Shown piece by piece: positions 9,388 to 17,021 of a stretch of 64,000 nucleotides of DNA. This DNA is from Spirochaetaceae bacterium (GTDB lineage: Bacteria > Spirochaetota > Spirochaetia > Treponematales > Treponemataceae). Every line of letters starts with the position of its first letter. The stretch's first letter is position 1. The stretch is taken from positions 51,972-115,971 of the forward strand of contig JAGAOP010000060.1 of the NCBI GenBank assembly GCA_017623685.1, read 5' to 3'. Under the pieces are notes generated by a model. The model was given only the letters and a program-made list of their open reading frames with translations, had not been told where the DNA came from and did not search any database. The translations under genes were made by a program, and so were the position numbers.

Positions 9388-10454
9388 GTTCCTACTTCCC
9401 GCCCTGCTAATAACATTTTATCATTTAAAGGTACTTTTTTAATCTTTCCTGCTACTTCGCATAAAGGAACACCTATTACTTTTCCATTTTGAAGAGCAAC
9501 CATTTTGCCAAAATCTCCTTTTGCAAGCATATGAGCTGCAGCTGTACCAAAAACTGTTGCTAAAGCTCTATCATATGGTGCAGGAGTTCCTCCACGTTGT
9601 AAATAACCTAAAACTGTTACTCTGGATTCTAAACCTGTTGCTTCTTCTAGTTCATGGGCAACTCTATATGCAATAGAGTAGGGCATTTCTTTTCTTGCTT
9701 TTTTAAAAGTTTTTTTATCTAATAAATATTCTTTTTCGGAAAGAGCACCTTCTGCAACTACAACAATGGAAAATTCTTTTCCTTCATTCTGTCGTTTTTT
9801 TAAATGTCTAGCTATTGATTCAATATTGTACGGAATTTCAGGCAAAAGAATTACATCTCCACCACCAGCAACTCCAGCATATAACCCAAGCCACCCAGCT
9901 TTGTGACCCATTACTTCTACAACCATAATTCTGTTGTGACTATGGGCTGTGGTATGTATTCTATCGATAGCTTCTGTTGCAACATCAACTGCAGTATGAA
10001 AACCAAAAGTTACATCTGTATGGACTAAGTCATTATCTATAGTTTTGGGTAAACCTATAACATTTAAACCTTTTTGAAACAATAGATTACCTGTTGTATT
10101 TGTTCCATTTCCACCTAAAACAACTAATGCATCTAAGTTCCATTTTTTGTAATTCTCTTTGATTAAATCTAATGGGTACTTTCCATCTTTATTTGGAATT
10201 GGGTTTTTAAATGGTTTTTCTCTTGAAGTTCCAAGTATTGTTCCACCTCTGGTTAATATACCTGAAAAATCTTCTGAATTAAGTTTTCTTCCTTTTCCTT
10301 CGATAAGACCGCGATATCCGTTTTCAATACCTATAACCTCCATGCCATACTGTTCCATGGCTGTTCTTGCAACACCACGTATAGCAGCATTTAGACCAGG
10401 TGCATCACCACCAGAGGTTAATATACCGAACCGTTTTACCTTTGAATTTTCCAT
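9372..10454 (-). CDS. pfkA: 6-phosphofructokinase, group III-like
   Basis: Phosphorylates fructose 6-phosphate in glycolysis. Motifs are GILTSGGDAPGLNAAIRG at residues 10-27, GGNGTNTTGNLL near 115, PKTIDNDLVHTDVTFGFHTA near 134, and VVEVMGHKAGWLGLYAG. The Gly after Asn in GGNGT corresponds to the E. coli Gly104 position that favours ATP, while Lys in PKTIDND is typical of PPi-linked and group III enzymes. The usual Asp of GGDG is Asn here, which I believe occurs in one subfamily. The phosphoryl donor therefore needs assay. Its ATG lies only 6 nt after the 3' end of tRNA-Ala, with no ribosome binding site, so tRNA processing would leave an almost leaderless mRNA. Confidence 0.9.
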   Translation of the reverse strand: MENSKVKRFGILTSGGDAPGLNAAIRGVARTAMEQYGMEVIGIENGYRGLIEGKGRKLNSEDFSGILTRGGTILGTSREKPFKNPIPNKDGKYPLDLIKENYKKWNLDALVVLGGNGTNTTGNLLFQKGLNVIGLPKTIDNDLVHTDVTFGFHTAVDVATEAIDRIHTTAHSHNRIMVVEVMGHKAGWLGLYAGVAGGGDVILLPEIPYNIESIARHLKKRQNEGKEFSIVVVAEGALSEKEYLLDKKTFKKARKEMPYSIAYRVAHELEEATGLESRVTVLGYLQRGGTPAPYDRALATVFGTAAAHMLAKGDFGKMVALQNGKVIGVPLCEVAGKIKKVPLNDKMLLAGREVGTCFGD

Positions 10455-10460
10455 TTTTTA

Positions 10461-10534
10461 TGGAGATGAGGGGACTTGAACCCCTTACCTTTTGAATGCC
10501 ATTCAAACGCTCTAGCCAGGTGAGCTACACCCCC
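10461..10534 (-). tRNA. tRNA-Ala (anticodon GGC)
   Basis: A 74-nt cloverleaf on the minus strand. The acceptor stem GGGGGTG pairs with CATCTCC using two G-U pairs, followed by discriminator A; CCA is not encoded. The D arm is GCTC/GAGC, the anticodon stem TTTGA/TCAAA encloses the loop ATGGCAT with anticodon GGC, and the T arm is AGGGG-TTCAAGT-CCCCT. Confidence 0.95.
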
Positions 10535-10547
10535 AATTTATAAATTT

Positions 10548-10576
10548 ATGATAATGTATTCAAAAAAAACTGTCAA
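10548..10576 (-). promoter_or_regulatory. Promoter of the tRNA-Ala/pfk unit
   Basis: A perfect TTGACA (10571-10576), a 17 bp spacer and TATCAT (10548-10553), 13 bp before the tRNA 5' end. No other promoter was seen between the tRNA and pfk. Confidence 0.7.
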
Positions 10577-10592
10577 TAGTGAAATTAATTGG

Positions 10593-11114
10593 TTACTTTT
10601 CTAGATATTTTTGTTTATTTTCAACAGATTCTTTTATAGAATTAAATAAATTTTTTAATTCTGAAGGGATTTCCTTTGATTTTGTATTTTTTGATATATT
10701 TTCTATTTTTTCTTCTTTAATTACTTGTTTTTTTTCTGAAGTTTCAGGTGTTTTTGGTTTTATTTTAACTTCACCTTTTTTTAATCTATATATAATTGTA
10801 TCCACAGGAACTTGTGGAATTTTCATATTTAATCCTTTTAGAATATATGTTCTGTATGTTTCAAATAATTGTTTCCAACCAGGATGATCAATTTCAATAA
10901 GCATTACTCCATCTTTAATATCAATAATTTCGCTATGATCAAACATTTTTCTACCTGCTTCTGGTAAAACGGTACTTTTTATTGATAATAAAATGTTTTC
11001 CCATTCATCATAAATATTTTTAATATTTTTAAATTTAGTTGCGTCAATATTTTTTGAGATAGAATTTATTACACTGTTTATAAGTTCTTTTGAATCATAA
11101 AATCCGTCAGGCAT
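10593..11114 (-). CDS. DciA-like protein (DUF721 family)
   Basis: This 173-residue protein contains a DUF721/DciA-like core near residues 25-105 with the sequence IKDGVMLIEIDHPGWKQLF, which matches the family pattern of a KH-like fold. The C-terminal third is Lys/Glu-rich and low in complexity. DciA loads or supports the DnaB helicase in bacteria lacking DnaC/DnaI. Here the gene sits immediately downstream of recF, overlapping it by 8 nt, in the dnaA-dnaN-recF cluster, a common position for DUF721 genes. Helicase loading is inferred from family and position. Confidence 0.8.
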   Translation of the reverse strand: MPDGFYDSKELINSVINSISKNIDATKFKNIKNIYDEWENILLSIKSTVLPEAGRKMFDHSEIIDIKDGVMLIEIDHPGWKQLFETYRTYILKGLNMKIPQVPVDTIIYRLKKGEVKIKPKTPETSEKKQVIKEEKIENISKNTKSKEIPSELKNLFNSIKESVENKQKYLEK

Positions 11115-12195
11115 TGTATTCTCCTGATTTTACAAAATAAACTTTTGTATTTGAAGTTTTATATCTATCATAAGGTTCACCAGGTAAAAAAGTACAAAAA
11201 AGTTGATCATATTCTGGTAATAAACTTGTTACTCTTTCTCTTTTGTTGGGATCTAATTCCAACATAACATCATCCATAAGTAAAACTGGTTTCATTCCTG
11301 TAATTTCTGTATAATAAGTTGCTTGAGCAGATCTTAATAATATTGAAATTAGTCTTCTTTGACCTGTAGAAGCTGTTGGAACAAATGTTTTTCCGTGCCG
11401 AATAAATTTTATTCTATCACGATGTGGACCTGTCATAGTTGTTTCCATCATACAGTCAATTTCTCTTTTTGAATTTAATATATCTATTATTTCATTAGAA
11501 TTTGGTGTTTGATTTGAAGTTTCTTTCCATGAAGGTTCATAATTTATATAAACACCATCTATTCCACAAATTTCTTCGTACAATTTTGTAAATATTGTAT
11601 TAAATTTAAAAATCATTTTTTTTCTTTTATCTTGAACATATAATCCTTTTTGAACTAATTGTACATCATAAATATCCAACATTTCATATTTTTTATTTTT
11701 AAGTACAATATTTCTATTTTTAAGGATTTTTTTATAATTTCTTAATTCATTTATATATAAAGCATCGTACATCGATAAAGACTGGTCTATAAAAAAGCGG
11801 CGACGTTCTGGTTCCCCAACCGCAAAATCTAAATCATCATGACAAAATAAAACACAAGGTATTATATTTATTAATTCTTTTCTATCAGTTATTTTTTTTG
11901 CATTTTTTTGAATTCTTTTTTTACCATTTTCAAAGACTGAATTAATACTTGTTACGTCACCTTTTTCGTTTTTAAATAAAACTCGAACGCTAAATGCATT
12001 ATTTCCAAACTTTATAATTTCTTGTTCAGTTCTAGTTCTAAAAGATGAACCATAAGCTGAATAATACAAAGCCTCGAGGAAATTTGTTTTACCTTGACCA
12101 TTTTCGCCTACAAAATAGACCTCCTTTGAAAGAAGGTCTATTGTTGTATCTTTTAAATTTCTAAAATTAGTACAAGAAAGTGAAAGAAATGGCAA
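11107..12195 (-). CDS. recF: DNA replication and repair protein RecF
   Basis: SMC-like ATPase that acts with RecO/RecR to load RecA at gaps. Walker A is GENGQGKTN near residues 31-39, the ABC-type signature is STGQRRLISILL near 280, and Walker B is PVLLMDDVMLELD near 305. Also visible are the family segments VGEPERRRFFIDQSLS and TGPHRDRIKF. The length of 362 residues is typical. The gene follows dnaN by only 3 nt and overlaps the DciA-like gene by 8 nt, so the four genes probably form one leftward transcript. Confidence 0.95.
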   Translation of the reverse strand: MPFLSLSCTNFRNLKDTTIDLLSKEVYFVGENGQGKTNFLEALYYSAYGSSFRTRTEQEIIKFGNNAFSVRVLFKNEKGDVTSINSVFENGKKRIQKNAKKITDRKELINIIPCVLFCHDDLDFAVGEPERRRFFIDQSLSMYDALYINELRNYKKILKNRNIVLKNKKYEMLDIYDVQLVQKGLYVQDKRKKMIFKFNTIFTKLYEEICGIDGVYINYEPSWKETSNQTPNSNEIIDILNSKREIDCMMETTMTGPHRDRIKFIRHGKTFVPTASTGQRRLISILLRSAQATYYTEITGMKPVLLMDDVMLELDPNKRERVTSLLPEYDQLFCTFLPGEPYDRYKTSNTKVYFVKSGEYNA

Positions 12196-12198
12196 TTT

Positions 12199-13302
12199 TT
12201 ATTCCATCTGCATTGGCATTATAATATGAAAATAATCAGATTCAGGAACAGTTTTTAAAGTTACAGCTTTCATTGCTTCTGTAAATTCAAATTTAATTCG
12301 TTCTGAATCCATTACTTTTATTGGTTCATCAATATACATATAATTCATTGCCATTGTTATTGGTTCACCATCATAACGACAAGGAATTTCTTCTTTTGCT
12401 GTACCAATTTTTGATTCTTGAGAAGTGATTAATAATCTTCCAGGTGTTAAATCAAAATAAACACGTCTTGCTTTTTGATCTACAAGTAGAGCAACACGTT
12501 TTAATGCTTCTGATAAATCTTTTTTTTCTAATTCAAAAGAAAATTGCTGATTTTCAGGAATAACTCTGGAATAATTTGGAAATTGTCCATCTAACAATAC
12601 AGAAGAAAAATTGTAATTACCAAATTTTATGTAAATCATTTTTTCAACTATAGCAACAGAAATTGTACCTTCAGAAGGAGCCCTTTTTAGAACAATATTT
12701 AGAATTTTTGGTGGAACAATTACTGAATTAAAATCTGAAATTCCTTGGCATAAAGGTTTTGAAATAAAAGCTAATCTTCTTCCATCAGTTGAAACCATGT
12801 TGAACATTTCATCTTTTTTTTCAAAATAAACACCATTCATAAAATATCTTGTTTCATCATCAGAAATTGCAAAAATAGTTTGATTTATCATTTCTTTGAA
12901 CTGATCAGCTGGAATGTCAAAGTATGGAACATTTTCAGTAGAAGAAAAATCTGGAAATTTGTCACTTGCCATGCTCTTAAGGTCAAATTTTACCTTTTTA
13001 GATATTGGTTTGATTGCAACCTTTATATCATCTTGGATAAATTCAATTTCTCCTGATGGTAAAGAAGATAAAATGCTCATAAACTTATCGCAAAAAATAG
13101 TTGTTGTACCTTCTTCTTCAATCATTATTGGAATTTTTGTTTCAAAGTTTACTTTTATATCTGTTGCTTTAATAATTAAAGAATTATTTTCTGCAATTAA
13201 AAGAACATTTGAAAGAATAGAATCTACGTTTTTTGTTGAGATTATTTCTTGGGCAATAGAAATTTCTTTTATCATTGAATCTCTGTCAAAAGTAAATTTC
13301 AT
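12199..13302 (-). CDS. dnaN: DNA polymerase III sliding clamp (beta subunit)
   Basis: 367 residues, normal for the beta clamp that encircles DNA and tethers the polymerase. The first clamp domain begins MKFTFDRDSMIKEISIAQ. The middle contains NGVYFEKKDEMFNMVSTDGR, a canonical clamp strand-turn, and the C-terminus ends with the typical IIMPMQ. A strong GGAGG site lies just before the ATG. The gene's upstream region is the probable oriC, so its promoter must lie within or beside the unwinding region; an AT-rich TATAAT lies about 30 bp upstream but has no convincing -35 match. Confidence 0.96.
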   Translation of the reverse strand: MKFTFDRDSMIKEISIAQEIISTKNVDSILSNVLLIAENNSLIIKATDIKVNFETKIPIMIEEEGTTTIFCDKFMSILSSLPSGEIEFIQDDIKVAIKPISKKVKFDLKSMASDKFPDFSSTENVPYFDIPADQFKEMINQTIFAISDDETRYFMNGVYFEKKDEMFNMVSTDGRRLAFISKPLCQGISDFNSVIVPPKILNIVLKRAPSEGTISVAIVEKMIYIKFGNYNFSSVLLDGQFPNYSRVIPENQQFSFELEKKDLSEALKRVALLVDQKARRVYFDLTPGRLLITSQESKIGTAKEEIPCRYDGEPITMAMNYMYIDEPIKVMDSERIKFEFTEAMKAVTLKTVPESDYFHIIMPMQME

Positions 13303-13524
13303 GTAAACCTCCTAAACTACTCTATTATATATTATATTTATAAATTTTAGTAGTAGTAATAATAAATGTGTGGAAAACTTGTATAACTGCTATATTTTTA
13401 TATAATATAAGCAATTACAGTTTTAATAACCTTATGTTTATTTTTTTGAATTATCCACAAACTAAACAATTTGTAAATCGTTCACATTAAACACACAATA
13501 TTTTATCATATTATCCACAAGTTG
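13303..13524. other. oriC: Probable chromosomal replication origin (oriC) between dnaN and dnaA
   Basis: This gene-free 222 bp is very AT-rich. It contains two perfect DnaA boxes TTATCCACA (13451-13459 and 13511-13519) and an inverted one-mismatch box TTTTCCACA (13369-13377 read on the minus strand). Next to the inverted box is a row of TAG/TAA trinucleotides and then the most AT-rich stretch (13321-13347), giving the order box, trios, unwinding region. Gene orientation diverges here: dnaA and dnaN run left and gyrB/gyrA run right. No comparable box cluster was seen between dnaA and gyrB. Function is inferred. Confidence 0.8.
13348..13365 (+). repeat. DnaA-trio array
   Basis: Six consecutive trinucleotides: TAG, TAG, TAG, TAA, TAA, TAA. 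These fit the DnaA-trio pattern (3'-[G/A]A[T/A]-5') known from Bacillus origins. The array starts 3 nt from the inverted DnaA box at 13369 and abuts the AT-rich region at 13321-13347. Confidence 0.6.
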
Positions 13525-14925
13525 TCATTCTTTTTTAAATTCTTTTATTTTCTTCATAAGAATTTGTATTGTTTCTTCAAAAGATGCATCTGAATTTAAT
13601 TTATCAACTATCTTTTGGCATCCATGCATTACTGTGGAATGATCACGTCCACCAAATTCTTGGCCAATTTCTGTAGTTGAATATTCAGTCATTTCGCTAG
13701 CTAGATAAAAAGCTACTTGTCTAGGAAAACTTATATTTTTAGGTCTTTTTTTGCTTTTCATATCTGAATAATTTAAGTTAAAGTATTCAGCAACAACTTT
13801 TTGAATAGCTTCGATTGAAACAGGTGAAGCTTCTTGAGTAAATGTGTTAAATATTATTTTTTTTGCTAATTCAGTGGTAAAAGGTCCTTTTGTTAATTCA
13901 GCGTAACTAACTATAGTATTTAAACAAGCTTCTAAGTCTCGAATATTTGTTTGAATATTTTGTGCAATTAAATCAACTATTTCTGATGGTAAAGTTTTAC
14001 CCATAAGTTTCATTTTGTGTTCAATGATAGCACATCTAATTTCATATTTTGGCATATGAATATCTGTGTTAATTCCTCTTTGAAACCTAGATCTTAATCT
14101 TTCTGTCATACTTTTTAGTTCTGAAACAGGACGGTCACAAGTAAAAACCAATTGCTTATTATTTTCATACAAAGCATTAAAAATATGAAATAACTCTTCT
14201 TGAGTTCCTTCTTTTCCTTGGAAAAAATGAATATCATCAATTAATAAAACATCAGCTTTTCGATATTTCATTTTGAATTGACTTTGAGTTTTACTTTGCA
14301 AAGAATGAATAAACTCGTTTGTAAAATTTTCCGCAGAAATGTAAATAATTTTTAAGTTTGAAGTTTTATATAATTCATTTCCAATTGCTTGCATTAAATG
14401 GGTTTTTCCTAAACCAACACCACCATAAATTAGCAAAGGGTTATAACCTTTTCCAGGATTTTTTGCTGATGCCAAACAAGCATTATAAACAAATTCGTTT
14501 TCATCGCTTGAAACAAAATTTTCAAAAGTATACATAGGATTTAAAAGAGGATGATGTTTTTTTTCTTCATCTTCTTTTGAAGCTGTTTCAAATGAATGTT
14601 TTGTTTCTACTTTAGTTTCAGAAGTTTCTGTTTCTATTGAACTTGAAGCAGTTTTATTTTTTTTTATTACAATTATTTCTAAATCTAAGTCTAAACCTGA
14701 AATTTCTAATAATTTTTCTTTAATTAATTTTTTATATCCTCTAATTTCCATCTGATCATTCATGTATGAAGATGGAACTGATGCAGTTATTTTATTTTCA
14801 TGTGAACTAACATATGAAATATTAAACCACATTTTAAATTCACTTTCTTTTTCGTCTTCGATAAATTCTTGATGTATTTGTTTTAAACATTCGTCCCAAA
14901 ATGGTGTATAATCTATTGAACTCAT
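13525..14925 (-). CDS. dnaA: Chromosomal replication initiator DnaA
   Basis: AAA+ initiator that binds DnaA boxes and melts oriC. Domain I begins at TPFWDECLKQI, followed by a Ser/Thr/Glu/Lys-rich linker (about 95-130). Domain III has Walker A GGVGLGKTHL near 165 and Walker B VLLIDDIHFF near 227. Domain IV ends with the DNA-binding motif GGRDHSTVMHG near 430. A TTG at 14961 opens the longest frame, but that codon is part of the -35 box of a strong promoter whose TATAAT ends at 14932. The ATG at 14931 abuts the -10, and the ATG at 14925 lies exactly 6 nt after it, so 14925 (466 residues) is chosen as a leaderless start. An upstream promoter could allow 14931. Confidence 0.93.
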   Translation of the reverse strand: MSSIDYTPFWDECLKQIHQEFIEDEKESEFKMWFNISYVSSHENKITASVPSSYMNDQMEIRGYKKLIKEKLLEISGLDLDLEIIVIKKNKTASSSIETETSETKVETKHSFETASKEDEEKKHHPLLNPMYTFENFVSSDENEFVYNACLASAKNPGKGYNPLLIYGGVGLGKTHLMQAIGNELYKTSNLKIIYISAENFTNEFIHSLQSKTQSQFKMKYRKADVLLIDDIHFFQGKEGTQEELFHIFNALYENNKQLVFTCDRPVSELKSMTERLRSRFQRGINTDIHMPKYEIRCAIIEHKMKLMGKTLPSEIVDLIAQNIQTNIRDLEACLNTIVSYAELTKGPFTTELAKKIIFNTFTQEASPVSIEAIQKVVAEYFNLNYSDMKSKKRPKNISFPRQVAFYLASEMTEYSTTEIGQEFGGRDHSTVMHGCQKIVDKLNSDASFEETIQILMKKIKEFKKE

Positions 14926-14931
14926 GTTCAT

Positions 14932-14961
14932 ATTATAAACTGCCTTTACTTTTTTTTTCAA
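14932..14961 (-). promoter_or_regulatory. dnaA promoter overlapping the apparent N-terminus
   Basis: TTGAAA (14956-14961), an 18 bp spacer and a perfect TATAAT (14932-14937). Transcription should begin about at the A of the ATG at 14925. Confidence 0.65.
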
Positions 14962-15059
14962 TACAGTTATACTATTTTAAAGTAAACAAATCATATATTA
15001 TTGTTTGTAATTTTTTTGTTTAAAGAAACCCAATTTTTCTTTTCAATTAAGGAAACATA

Positions 15060-17000
15060 ATGAGCGCATCCTATTCTGCTTCAAATATAACCGTATTAAA
15101 AGGACTTGAAGCTGTTCGTAAACGTCCTGGAATGTACATTGGTTCCACAGGTCCTGATGGCTTACATCATCTTGTTTATGAAGTTGTAGATAACTGTATT
15201 GACGAAGCTATGGCAGGCTTTTGTAATACAATCGAAGTTGTTTTAGAAAAAGACGATATAGTAAAAGTTATAGATAATGGACGTGGTATTCCTGTAGATA
15301 TTCATCCAGGAGAAGGCATAAGTGCTTTGGAATTGGTTTTAACACGTCTTCATGCTGGTGGTAAATTCGATAAAGGTTCTTATAAGGTTTCTGGTGGTTT
15401 ACATGGTGTTGGTGTTTCTTGCGTAAATGCCCTTTCTACTTGGTTAGAAGCTTACGTTGAAAAAGATGGCAAAAAATATTTTATGAAATTCAATGTAGGC
15501 AAATCTGAATCTCCAGTAAAAGAAATAGGTACATCAGAACGTCGTGGAACAACAATTCGTTGGAAAGCAGATCCTTCAATCTTTCAAGAAACAACAACTT
15601 ATAATTTTGATGTGTTATGTAGTAGATTAAGAGAGCTTGCCTTTCTTAATAGTGGAATAAAAATAATTTTTCGTGACGAACGACTTACAACTCCTAAAGA
15701 AGTTATATTTCAGTTTGAAGGCGGAATAAAACATTTTGTTTCTTTCTTAAACGAAGGAAAAAAAGTTATTCCAGAAGAACCTATTTTTATTACTGGTGAA
15801 AAGGATGATATTCAAACAGAAGTTTCACTTCAATATAATGACGGCTACAATGAAAACATTCTTTCTTTTGTAAATGATATTAACACAAAAGAAGGTGGAA
15901 CCCATCTGGACGGGTTTAAAATAGCTCTTACACTTGTAATGAATGAATTTCTAAAAAACAATGCTAAGTTGCTTAAAAAAATGGATAAAGAGGAAAAACT
16001 TACAGGTGAAGATGTTCGTGCAGGATTAACAGCAGTTATTTCTATGAAAGTTCCAGAACCTCAGTTTGAAGGACAAACAAAAACTAAACTGGGAAATACA
16101 GATGTTCGAGGAGTTGTTTCATCTTTATTAAATGAACAACTCACTTTATTTTTTGAACAAAATCCAAGAGTTATAGAACAGATTCTAGAAAAAACAGTTT
16201 CCGAAGCCGCAGCTCGAATTGCAGCTCGAAAAGCTAAAGAAGCAACTCGCCGTAAAAATGGATTAGATAGTTTTGGTCTACCCGGTAAGTTGGCAGATTG
16301 TTCTTCAAAAAAACCAGAGGAATGTGAAGTATACATTGTAGAGGGAGATTCTGCAGGTGGTTCTGCCAAACAAGGTAGAGATCCAAAAATTCAAGCTATT
16401 TTACCACTTTGGGGAAAAATGCTTAATGTTGAAAAAGTTCGAGCAGATAAGGTTGTAAATAATGATAAGTTGCAACCAGTAATTGCTTCTTTGGGAACAG
16501 GCATAGGTAAGGATTTTAATATAGATAAATTGCGCTATCATAAAATCATAATTATGGCAGATGCTGACGTAGACGGTGCACATATTGCAACTTTGCTTTT
16601 AACATTTTTCTTCCGTTATATGCCTCAGTTAATTGAAGCTGGTCATGTTTATATTGCTATGCCACCTTTGTATCGTGTTGAATATAAGAAGGAAAGAAAA
16701 TTTGTTTTTTCTGATGAAGAAAGAGATCAAGCATTACTTGAAATTAAAACGAAACATAATATTCCACTTGATGATAATTCTAAGAAAATTGAAGTTCAGC
16801 GATATAAAGGTCTTGGTGAAATGGAGTGGCAAGAACTTAAAGAAACTACTATGGATCCAGCAAACCGAAAAATGAAGCAAGTTAAACTTACAGATGCAGT
16901 AGAGGCTGATAAAATATTTTCTACGCTTATGGGTGAAGAAGTTGAACCACGCCGTAAGTTTATAGAAGAAAATGCTGTTTATGCAACCCTTGATGTTTAA
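15060..17000 (+). CDS. gyrB: DNA gyrase subunit B
   Basis: ATPase subunit of the type II topoisomerase that introduces negative supercoils. The GHKL ATPase begins at VRKRPGMYIGSTGPDGLHHL, with VVDNCIDEAMAG (catalytic Asn/Glu region) near 41 and GLHGVGVSCVNALS near 115. The TOPRIM domain follows with EVYIVEGDSAGGSAKQGRD near 425 and the metal aspartates in IMADADVDGAHI near 500. The length of 646 residues is the short, insertion-free form. AAGGA lies 6 nt before the ATG. gyrA follows after 21 nt, so both are co-transcribed, rightward away from oriC. Confidence 0.97.
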   Translation: MSASYSASNITVLKGLEAVRKRPGMYIGSTGPDGLHHLVYEVVDNCIDEAMAGFCNTIEVVLEKDDIVKVIDNGRGIPVDIHPGEGISALELVLTRLHAGGKFDKGSYKVSGGLHGVGVSCVNALSTWLEAYVEKDGKKYFMKFNVGKSESPVKEIGTSERRGTTIRWKADPSIFQETTTYNFDVLCSRLRELAFLNSGIKIIFRDERLTTPKEVIFQFEGGIKHFVSFLNEGKKVIPEEPIFITGEKDDIQTEVSLQYNDGYNENILSFVNDINTKEGGTHLDGFKIALTLVMNEFLKNNAKLLKKMDKEEKLTGEDVRAGLTAVISMKVPEPQFEGQTKTKLGNTDVRGVVSSLLNEQLTLFFEQNPRVIEQILEKTVSEAAARIAARKAKEATRRKNGLDSFGLPGKLADCSSKKPEECEVYIVEGDSAGGSAKQGRDPKIQAILPLWGKMLNVEKVRADKVVNNDKLQPVIASLGTGIGKDFNIDKLRYHKIIIMADADVDGAHIATLLLTFFFRYMPQLIEAGHVYIAMPPLYRVEYKKERKFVFSDEERDQALLEIKTKHNIPLDDNSKKIEVQRYKGLGEMEWQELKETTMDPANRKMKQVKLTDAVEADKIFSTLMGEEVEPRRKFIEENAVYATLDV

Positions 17001-17021
17001 TTAAGTATATAAAGGACGTTT

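Noticed and set aside
14962..15059. Second origin element between dnaA and gyrB
   Set aside because: AT-rich, but no DnaA box within one mismatch of the consensus was seen.
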